A DNA stretch of 5,203 bases from contig JAUWLI010000231.1 in NCBI GenBank assembly GCA_030613765.1, positions 1 to 5,203 of the forward strand, in the 5' to 3' direction. The notes beneath the pieces were generated by a model. It saw nothing but the letters and a program-made list of their open reading frames with translations. It was not told the origin of the DNA and made no database searches. The DNA comes from Phycisphaerae bacterium. GTDB lineage: Bacteria; Planctomycetota; Phycisphaerae; Sedimentisphaerales; SG8-4. Position 1 is the stretch's first letter. The number at the start of each line of letters is the position of its first letter. Made by a program: the position numbers and the translations under genes. This document shows, one piece after another, positions 1-5,203 of the stretch.

Positions 1-1182
1 AATATCACCATGTTCGGAGGCCACACTATCGACGAAATGTGCACCCACCAGAAAGCTGCATATCTCGGCTATAAGGCAGGCAACCCGGATTTGATCGTCT
101 GTTGGAACGTCTACGCGGGCGCCGGGACAGCTCTGCACACAAAGGGCGTGCTCGAAAACCAGACCTGGCCCTATTTCGAAACATACAACATCCACTCATA
201 TCAAAAGCCCGACAATTATCTGAAGCAATTCGAACCGGCACGGCAAGCCGCGTGTGGTCGGCCCATTTGGATTACCGAATGTGGAGTCCGGGCTGTGGCC
301 AAAACTCCAAAGCCCTGGAGCGAACTCTCACAGGAAGACGAAATAAAACAGGCCGAATTTATCGCTCGTTCCTATGCCTCCAGCCTCTTTGCCGGAGTCA
401 ACCGACACTTTTTCTTCATCCTGGGCAACTTCCACGAAAGAGAAGTTCAGTTCGGCCTCCTGCGTTACGACCAGACCCCCCGGCCGGGCTACGTCGCCCT
501 CGCAACACTCGGCCGCCTCCTGGCAGGAGCAAAATGTCTGGGCAGATGGAGCCCGGAGGATAATCCATCCGTGCACGTCTACGCTTTCCACTCACGACCC
601 GATGGGCGACAACGAGATGTGCTTGTAATCTGGGCGGATAAATCCACAACCTGGCCATGGCCCAACAGCTTCTCCGAAGAAGCTGTTTACGATTATCTGG
701 GCAGGCCTCTTGGTAAAAACACGCTGGCAAAGATTGATTCGGCCCCTGTCTTCGTCATTCTCCAAAAAGGTGCCGCCCGAAAGCTGCCTTTGGAACCGCC
801 CTTGCACTCTTCCTCATTTCGAGGCGGCAAAGCCTCGCTTGTGGTCTTGCAGCTCCAGATGCACAACAACTCGACAAATCTCGACCGGCAGGGCCATACT
901 GTTCCAGCGGATAAGGAAACGACCCTCAATCTCCTCGCGTATAACTTCAGCAACAAAGCAGTCAGTGGAACGATAACTGTCGAACACACCCCCCAAGGAT
1001 GTAAACTAACACCGGACCGCTGGAAAATCACGCTCGAACCGATGGAACGAAAGCGCCTGCCCGCTCGCTTAAGCATAAATACTTCCGCAAGCGATACAGC
1101 CTCTGACGACTGGATAAAACTGCAAGGCGACTTCGCGGATGCCGGCCGACCCATCCTTGCATTTCGACTTGTCCCAAAATGA
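1..1182 (+). CDS. Clan GH-A glycoside hydrolase, C-terminal part (5' end cut by window edge)
   Basis: This is probably a polysaccharide- or glycoside-cleaving enzyme of the retaining (beta/alpha)8 clan GH-A. The frame is open from base 1 and the ATG at 10 falls inside the fold, so the true start lies upstream. Numbering from that ATG, residues 59-64 (YNIHSY) look like barrel strand 6. Residues 87-92 (WITECG) look like strand 7, with Glu90 (codon 277-279) the probable nucleophile. Residues 130-160 complete the barrel. The acid/base Glu expected earlier in such enzymes is not in the window. Residues about 185-255 form a small beta-rich domain (VLVIWADKS, VFVILQKG) common after GH-A barrels. Residues about 275-390 look like an Ig-like beta-sandwich with alternating hydrophobics. 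No anchor or sorting signal is visible at the C-terminus. I cannot assign a family number; GH5-, GH39- or GH30-like enzymes are all possible. The stop is TGA, 58 bases before the epimerase gene on the same strand. The clan call is fairly firm; the substrate is unknown. Confidence 0.82.
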   Translation, partial: NITMFGGHTIDEMCTHQKAAYLGYKAGNPDLIVCWNVYAGAGTALHTKGVLENQTWPYFETYNIHSYQKPDNYLKQFEPARQAACGRPIWITECGVRAVAKTPKPWSELSQEDEIKQAEFIARSYASSLFAGVNRHFFFILGNFHEREVQFGLLRYDQTPRPGYVALATLGRLLAGAKCLGRWSPEDNPSVHVYAFHSRPDGRQRDVLVIWADKSTTWPWPNSFSEEAVYDYLGRPLGKNTLAKIDSAPVFVILQKGAARKLPLEPPLHSSSFRGGKASLVVLQLQMHNNSTNLDRQGHTVPADKETTLNLLAYNFSNKAVSGTITVEHTPQGCKLTPDRWKITLEPMERKRLPARLSINTSASDTASDDWIKLQGDFADAGRPILAFRLVPK

Positions 1183-1196
1183 AAGGCTGCTATACT
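1169..1196 (+). promoter_or_regulatory. Candidate sigma70-type promoter for the UxaE gene
   Basis: TTGTCC (1169-1174, 4 of 6 to TTGACA) is followed after 16 bases by TATACT (1191-1196, 5 of 6 to TATAAT). A start near 1203 would give a leader of about 38 bases before the ATG at 1241. The -35 box lies inside the last codons of the hydrolase gene, so the epimerase could be transcribed separately from it. The gap of 58 bases also allows readthrough. This is inferred from sequence match only. Confidence 0.35.
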
Positions 1197-1240
1197 TCGC
1201 TCGAGCGCTTAAAAAAAATAATTGAAAGGAAAACTAACGT

Positions 1241-2485
1241 ATGAAGCTGGAAAAGTATTCGTTCGGAATCGGTGACAGATTTGGCCGGCAGGGAAAAGCC
1301 CAGCTCGCCGCCATAATAAAGGCAAAAGACAATGGCCTGAACATCACCCCTGTCTGGAACAAATCTAACAGGGAGCACACTATCATCGGCACAACGCCGC
1401 AGGATACACGCCGGGAAGCCGACGATGCCGTCTCGGCAGCGGCCTTCGAAGATCCCTATTTTGTGGACGCCGACCATATTGGTCTGAACAATGTTGACGC
1501 ATTCATCGAATCCAGCGACTTCTTCACCCTCGATGTCGCCGACTTCATCGATAATCCAGCACAGGAAAGCGACATACAGGCTTTCATCGAAAAGCACAAA
1601 AAGTTCATCGGCACGCTTGCAATCCCCGGCATCGACGCAACTTTCGAAATAACCGAACAGCAGGTCAGGGCCATAGCGGGCAAGTGCCTGCTCGCAATAA
1701 AAGAAGCAGGCAAAATTTATCGCCACATCGAGTCAGCCAAAGGCCCCGGCAGCTTCATAACCGAAGTCTCGATGGACGAAACCGACCAGCCGCAGACCCC
1801 CGTCGAAATGTTTTTCATACTCGCCGCCATTGCCGACGAAGGCATTCCCGCCCGGACCATCGCCCCGAAATTCACAGGCCGGTTCAACAAAGGCGTCGAT
1901 TACGTTGGGGATATTGCAAAGTTTGCAAAGGAATTCGAAGCCGACGTCGCCGTGGTCGCCTTTGCCGCCAAAGAATTCGACCTGCCCAAAGATTTAAAGC
2001 TGAGCGTCCACTCCGGCAGTGATAAGTTTTCAATCTACGGACCAATAGCCGGGACGCTGAAGAAATTCGACGCCGGCCTGCACCTTAAAACCGCCGGCAC
2101 AACCTGGCTCGAAGAGATCATTGGCCTGGCAATGGCTGGTGGAGAAGGCCTTGAAATCGCCCGGGAAGTTTACGCAAAGGCGATTTCACGAATAGACGAA
2201 CTTTGTGGACCTTATGCGACCGTCATTGACATCGACAGGGCCAAACTCCCTGCCCCCGATGTCGTTGACCAATGGGATCCTGACGACTTTGCCTCGGCCC
2301 TCAGGCACGACCAGTCGTGCCAAAGATATGATCTCAACCTCCGCCAGCTCCTGCACGTAGCCTACAAAATCGCCGCTGAAATGGGCCCGCGCTATTTCGA
2401 CGCGCTGGACAAATACGCCGACATAATCGCCCGCAACGTGACCGAAAACATCTACGAACGGCACATAAAACCTTTATTTATATAG
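1241..2485 (+). CDS. uxaE: Tagaturonate epimerase family protein (UxaE-like), N-terminally short form
   Basis: Members of this family (UxaE, e.g. Thermotoga maritima TM0440) interconvert D-tagaturonate and D-fructuronate by metal-dependent C4 epimerisation in the cytoplasm. This links galacturonate breakdown to the fructuronate/mannonate/KDG branch. I recognise the family from conserved blocks: FGIGDRFG (8-15), DADHI (76-80), SMDETDQPQTP (177-187), LSVHSGSDKFSIYGP (254-268), LHLKTAGTTWLEE (280-292) and DLNLRQLLHVAYK (364-376). The His and acidic residues in these blocks are good candidates for metal and catalytic ligands, but I have not mapped them to a structure. There is no signal peptide. 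The start is well fixed: GAAAGGA (1224-1230) sits 10 bases before the ATG, and an in-frame TAA at 1235-1237 excludes any earlier start. At 414 residues it is shorter than the roughly 480-residue Thermotoga enzyme because the segment before the GDRFG block is missing. The upstream hydrolase fits sugar catabolism. Family assignment is strong. The exact substrate (uronate or neutral ketose) is inferred and less sure. Confidence 0.88.
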   Translation: MKLEKYSFGIGDRFGRQGKAQLAAIIKAKDNGLNITPVWNKSNREHTIIGTTPQDTRREADDAVSAAAFEDPYFVDADHIGLNNVDAFIESSDFFTLDVADFIDNPAQESDIQAFIEKHKKFIGTLAIPGIDATFEITEQQVRAIAGKCLLAIKEAGKIYRHIESAKGPGSFITEVSMDETDQPQTPVEMFFILAAIADEGIPARTIAPKFTGRFNKGVDYVGDIAKFAKEFEADVAVVAFAAKEFDLPKDLKLSVHSGSDKFSIYGPIAGTLKKFDAGLHLKTAGTTWLEEIIGLAMAGGEGLEIAREVYAKAISRIDELCGPYATVIDIDRAKLPAPDVVDQWDPDDFASALRHDQSCQRYDLNLRQLLHVAYKIAAEMGPRYFDALDKYADIIARNVTENIYERHIKPLFI

Positions 2486-2511
2486 ACATAGAAGCAACAA
2501 ATCGCAAACGC

Positions 2512-2556
2512 GCAAGCAACTTTCCCCTGCCCCTGCTTGCCCTCTGACGTTCTTTT
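2512..2556 (+). terminator. Weak candidate terminator downstream of the UxaE gene
   Basis: GCAAGCA (2512-2518) can pair with TGCTTGC (2534-2540), giving a 7-bp stem with a 15-base pyrimidine-rich loop. The nearest T-rich run (2550-2556, one C interrupting) begins about ten bases after the stem, too far for a textbook intrinsic terminator. It lies 27 bases past the stop codon, where a transcript end would be expected. This is a possibility only; termination may be factor-dependent or absent. Confidence 0.18.
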
Positions 2557-2693
2557 CTGGACGACGGCCCGGCAAATGCCAGGCAGCACTTGGCGCTTAG
2601 TCTCCCGTCCACCATCATCCACCCGGCATTTCCCTCAACAGTTCTCCACCGGCAATTGTGAAGAAAAGGGGCAAATCTGCCGATATAAATTCC

Positions 2694-2700
2694 GGAAGGG
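2694..2700 (+). promoter_or_regulatory. Shine-Dalgarno sequence ahead of the small open frame before ftsK
   Basis: GGAAGGG is purine-only and sits 7 bases before the ATG at 2708. No comparable purine block sits just before the ftsK ATG at 2782, where the sequence is AGTAAAGTGTCGGT. Ribosomes may therefore load at this site and reach ftsK through the 25-codon frame. It is the main argument that the small frame is translated. Confidence 0.4.
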
Positions 2701-2707
2701 TTACGCG

Positions 2708-2785
2708 ATGTTTGTGCGCATTGCCGGCAAGGCGCTTTTTATCGGTCTTGACGAAAGTGACAAAATGAGTAAAGTGTCGGTATGA
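2708..2785 (+). CDS. Possible 25-residue leader peptide overlapping the ftsK start
   Basis: A short frame starts at ATG 2708, begins MFVRIAGKALFIGLDESD, and ends with TGA at 2783-2785. That TGA overlaps the ftsK ATG (2782-2784) in the ATGA arrangement typical of translational coupling. A Shine-Dalgarno sequence (2694-2700) lies at good spacing, whereas ftsK has a weak one of its own. The peptide has a short hydrophobic start and a mixed-charge tail, and it matches no family I know. The likely role, if real, is to deliver ribosomes to ftsK rather than to act as a protein. The alternative is that this is untranslated ftsK leader with a chance frame, since 25 codons is short enough to occur at random. 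Confidence 0.35.
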   Translation: MFVRIAGKALFIGLDESDKMSKVSV

Positions 2786-5115
2786 AAGACAAAATAATAT
2801 GCAAAACGGCCGTCCAATTTGTCGCAATCGCGGCACTGCTCGTACTTTTGTGCAGTTGCCTCAGTTTCGACATCGGTGATTGGCCCAGCAAGTTTGTCTA
2901 TCCTCACAACAACCCGCCAACAAACTGGTGCGGCTCGATAGGCGCTTTCTTCGCATACCATTTGCTCTATTACGTTGGGCCGGGCGTCTTTATCATTTTC
3001 GCTTCGGCAATTTCATGGCTGACTGCCAAACTCACAAATCGAAATACAGGCCAGCCCATTTTGCGGGCAATTGGCCTCCTGCTTCTGACCGTCGCCGCTT
3101 CCAGCAGTTTTTATTGCTTGTGGCCTTATCGCGTGTACGGTTTTCCGATGGGTTCAGGCGGCGTCCTTGGCATCGGAACGGTGGTCTTTCTGCGCAGCCA
3201 CCTGGCCTTGTTGGGCACATTCATACTTATTGTAGCCACATGGATTGTAGGCATTGTCCTCTTGGCCGATAGTATTATCCTTGGAGTGCTGCGATGGTTT
3301 GGCCTTGCGGCCGGAAAGATGGTCGGTGCGCCGGCATCGGCGTTCTCAGCGGCAAAGCAGAGATCCGAAGCGCTCGGACAGATTTGGCAAAAGCTAAGCA
3401 TCAAGTCCCCGACACCCGCTCCATTACGAACGACCCGGCTTGAGACCAAAGGGATTTCTCCGCCGGAGCCAAAACCATTCAAGTTAAAACCCCCAAAGCC
3501 AAAAAAACCACCAAAGCCCTATGTACCCCCAAGCTATGAAGATTACACTCTGCCCCCGATGGACCTGCTCGTCGAGCCGGAGCACACCTTCGCCGCGGTC
3601 CAGGAAAAGGTCGTAAAGGCAAAGGCTGCTGCACTGGAGCAATTGCTGACAGAGTTCACCATCAATGCCCGGGTGGTGGCCGCCGATACTGGCCCCGTCG
3701 TGACAATGTTTGAGCTGGAGCTGGCAGCAGGTGTCAAGGTCAGCCAGATTAGCACCCTCGCAAACGATATAGCTCGTGCCCTCGGCGTAGGCGCCGTTCG
3801 CGTAGTGGCCCCCTTGCCGGGCAAGCATACGATAGGCATTGAAGTACCAAACACCCAAAAAGAAAAAGTTCGCATAAAGGATATAATGCGGCTCGCCGGC
3901 AGCAAGCCGGAGAGAATGGAGATTCCACTGTTTCTCGGCAAGGATTCCTCCGGCGATGCACTGATTTCCGACCTGACCACCATGCCTCACCTGCTTATTG
4001 CTGGCACAACAGGCTCCGGAAAAAGTGTCTGCATTAACAGTATTATCACAGGAATACTCCTTACCAAGCGCCCCGACGAGGTAAAGGTGATTTTGATTGA
4101 CCCCAAGATGGTCGAGATGACCGTGTTCAACACTATCCCGCACCTGATGTGCCCCATAGTCACCGATACCCAGCGCGCCGTCCAGATACTTGAATGGGCC
4201 ACCGTCAAGATGGACGAGCGCTACGCACTCCTCGCAGAGGCAAGGGTAAGGAACGTAGCCGAGTATAACAGGCTCGGCGCCGAGGAGATCGTTAAGCGAT
4301 TTAACCCCGGCAGTGATGACGAAGCGGCAAAGATTCCAAAGAGACTACGCTACATTGTGATTGTTATCGATGAGCTTGCCGATTTGATGATGACCGCGGC
4401 AAAGGAGATAGAAGCGTATATCGTCCGTCTCGCCCAGAAGAGCCGCGCTATCGGTATTCATATTGTCCTGGCTACTCAGCGGCCCCAGGCAACCGTCGTC
4501 ACAGGCCTGATAAAGTCAAATATGCCCTCCAGGATTGGTTTCCGAGTCGCTGCAAGGCTGGACAGCAGAATTGTGCTCGACCAAAACGGTGCCGAAACTC
4601 TACTCGGAGAAGGCGACATGCTCTTTCTAAAGCCCGGCTCCAGCGATTTGGCGCGCGCACAGGGGACCTTTGTTGACGAGAGGGAACTCAAGCATATCGT
4701 CAAATATCTCAAAGAGATTGCCGAGCCCCAATTCCATCCTGAGCTTACACAGCTAAACAAGATTGACATGGCCGATATGCACAAGGATGAGCTTTTTGAC
4801 GAGGGCGTCAGGGTTGTTTTGGACTCACAGCGAGGAAGCGTATCACTGCTCCAGCGCCGCCTCAATATCGGTTACGCCCGAGCTTCACGCATTATAGAGA
4901 TGATGGCCGCATCAGGAATACTCGGCGAATACAAGGGAAGCCAGGCACGGGAAGTCTTGATGACAATCAAGGAATACGAGCAGATACGTAAGCAGGCCGA
5001 GGCCGACGAACAACAGGCGGTGGCTTCCGTTGTTGACATCGACAAAGCAAAACAGCCCTATGAGGCCTCCAACGAGGGCGAATATCACTATGCCGCCGTA
5101 GAGGACCAGGATTAG
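2782..5115 (+). CDS. ftsK: DNA translocase FtsK/SpoIIIE
   Basis: FtsK is a membrane-anchored hexameric ATPase that pumps double-stranded DNA at the division septum, clears trapped chromosome and helps resolve dimers. The 777 residues are close to B. subtilis SpoIIIE in length, so the linker is short. Membrane segments lie at about 9-28, 52-80, 94-115 and 128-168 (the last perhaps two helices). A Pro/Lys-rich linker covers 208-250 and the alpha domain about 265-385. The beta motor has Walker A AGTTGSGKS (407-415), Walker B IVIVIDELADLM (525-536), and the family blocks LATQRP (563-568), GLIKSNMPSRIGFRV (575-589) and LDQNGAETLLGEGDM (599-613). The winged-helix gamma domain (about 670-727) has SVSLLQRRLNIGYARASRIIE, the DNA-reading part that recognises polarised KOPS-like sites in other bacteria. 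An acidic, Gln/Glu-rich tail of about 50 residues follows. The ATG at 2782 is the only start that keeps the first membrane helix; an in-frame TAA lies at 2770-2772. It overlaps the small frame before it. Identity is essentially certain and all key residues are present. Confidence 0.98.
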   Translation: MKDKIICKTAVQFVAIAALLVLLCSCLSFDIGDWPSKFVYPHNNPPTNWCGSIGAFFAYHLLYYVGPGVFIIFASAISWLTAKLTNRNTGQPILRAIGLLLLTVAASSSFYCLWPYRVYGFPMGSGGVLGIGTVVFLRSHLALLGTFILIVATWIVGIVLLADSIILGVLRWFGLAAGKMVGAPASAFSAAKQRSEALGQIWQKLSIKSPTPAPLRTTRLETKGISPPEPKPFKLKPPKPKKPPKPYVPPSYEDYTLPPMDLLVEPEHTFAAVQEKVVKAKAAALEQLLTEFTINARVVAADTGPVVTMFELELAAGVKVSQISTLANDIARALGVGAVRVVAPLPGKHTIGIEVPNTQKEKVRIKDIMRLAGSKPERMEIPLFLGKDSSGDALISDLTTMPHLLIAGTTGSGKSVCINSIITGILLTKRPDEVKVILIDPKMVEMTVFNTIPHLMCPIVTDTQRAVQILEWATVKMDERYALLAEARVRNVAEYNRLGAEEIVKRFNPGSDDEAAKIPKRLRYIVIVIDELADLMMTAAKEIEAYIVRLAQKSRAIGIHIVLATQRPQATVVTGLIKSNMPSRIGFRVAARLDSRIVLDQNGAETLLGEGDMLFLKPGSSDLARAQGTFVDERELKHIVKYLKEIAEPQFHPELTQLNKIDMADMHKDELFDEGVRVVLDSQRGSVSLLQRRLNIGYARASRIIEMMAASGILGEYKGSQAREVLMTIKEYEQIRKQAEADEQQAVASVVDIDKAKQPYEASNEGEYHYAAVEDQD

Positions 5116-5125
5116 ACCTTCAGAT

Positions 5126-5150
5126 GCTGGCCCCAGCCAACCGACTTTTT
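5126..5150 (+). terminator. Weak candidate terminator after ftsK
   Basis: GCTGG (5126-5130) and CCAGC (5133-5137) form a small stem with a very tight loop, ten bases past the ftsK stop. A T5 run follows at 5146-5150, but eight bases separate it from the stem, and the stem is only 4-5 bp. Position favours a terminator; shape does not. The remaining bases to the window end hold no gene that I can see. Confidence 0.2.
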
Positions 5151-5203
5151 CCTTACCGAAACTTCTAATCAGCAAATAGCGCCAGAATCAGCTTTTCTGA
5201 ATT

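Larger units (their letters stand above)
2486..2707. other. Non-coding gap before ftsK, no recognised gene
   Basis: I find no convincing protein gene here. A TTG-initiated frame (from 2537) crosses it, but its first 57 residues have low-complexity, shadow-like composition. The stretch holds an imperfect hairpin (2567-2573 with 2578-2584, loop AAAT, one mismatch) and a TATAAA at 2684-2689 without a good -35 partner. One arm of a longer inverted repeat also lies here: CCGGCAAT at 2649-2656 pairs with ATTGCCGG at 2720-2727. The region probably contains the ftsK promoter and leader, but I cannot place the promoter with confidence. Confidence 0.5.

Noticed and set aside
1190..1726. Minus-strand open frame of 178 codons
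   Set aside because: It lies antisense to the first part of the UxaE gene, whose conserved family motifs fix the coding strand. I recognise no domain in the minus-strand product.
2567..2584. Hairpin GCCCGGC-AAAT-GCCAGGC as a terminator
   Set aside because: The stem has a central C-A mismatch and no T-run follows, so it is not a convincing intrinsic terminator.
2656..2689. Promoter for ftsK formed by TTGTGA (2656-2661) and TATAAA (2684-2689)
   Set aside because: The spacer is 22 bases, too long for sigma70. A start about 7 bases past the TATAAA would also fall within the Shine-Dalgarno sequence of the small frame. The TATAAA could still be used with an unseen activator.
2569..2729. Four copies of CCGGCA (2569, 2623, 2649, 2724) as a regulatory repeat
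   Set aside because: The spacing is irregular, and the same hexamer recurs often inside the coding genes of this window, so it probably reflects base composition.
2537..2785. 82-codon TTG-initiated frame spanning the gap before ftsK
   Set aside because: It has no Shine-Dalgarno sequence at the TTG, and the first 57 residues look like translated non-coding DNA. Only its last 25 codons, from the ATG at 2708, have supporting signals, and those are listed separately.
3484..4143. Long minus-strand open frame of 219 codons
   Set aside because: It lies wholly inside ftsK, opposite its linker and motor regions. Its translation is rich in Cys, Gly and His with no recognisable domain, as expected for an antisense shadow of a constrained gene.
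5124..5168. Fourteen-codon frame downstream of ftsK
   Set aside because: It has no ribosome site, is very short, and overlaps the weak terminator candidate.

Overview
The window reads as bacterial chromosome of moderate GC content with three substantial genes, all on the + strand: the 3' part of a clan GH-A glycoside hydrolase gene (1-1182), a complete tagaturonate-epimerase family gene of the UxaE type (1241-2485), and a complete ftsK/spoIIIE DNA translocase gene (2782-5115). A likely taxonomic home is Planctomycetota, possibly the Phycisphaerae/Sedimentisphaerales branch. This rests on remembered resemblance of the FtsK N-terminal periplasmic segment (DWPSKFVYPHNNPPTNWCG) to planctomycete FtsK proteins, and on the sugar-degrading context. 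No marker gene here proves it.

Region by region: positions 1-1182 encode the end of a (beta/alpha)8 hydrolase with the probable nucleophile in WITECG, a small beta domain and a C-terminal Ig-like beta-sandwich. The acid/base residue lies upstream of the window. A sigma70-like promoter candidate (TTGTCC-N16-TATACT) straddles its stop codon and would drive the epimerase. Positions 1241-2485 encode a UxaE homologue that is naturally short at its N-terminus, since an in-frame stop lies two codons before the ATG. The gap at 2486-2781 (296 bases) has weak inverted repeats, a well-placed Shine-Dalgarno sequence, and a 25-codon open frame whose stop overlaps the ftsK start (ATGA). Positions 2782-5115 encode a SpoIIIE-sized FtsK with four membrane segments, a short Pro/Lys linker, a RecA-like motor and a winged-helix gamma domain. 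The last 88 bases carry no gene that I can see.

Functionally, the first two genes fit polysaccharide breakdown followed by hexuronate catabolism (D-tagaturonate/D-fructuronate interconversion). ftsK is a housekeeping chromosome-segregation gene and probably a separate transcription unit. I see no mobile element, CRISPR array, tRNA or rRNA. Nothing here amounts to a clearly new system. The two points most worth checking are the N-terminally short UxaE subfamily and the small open frame coupled to ftsK.
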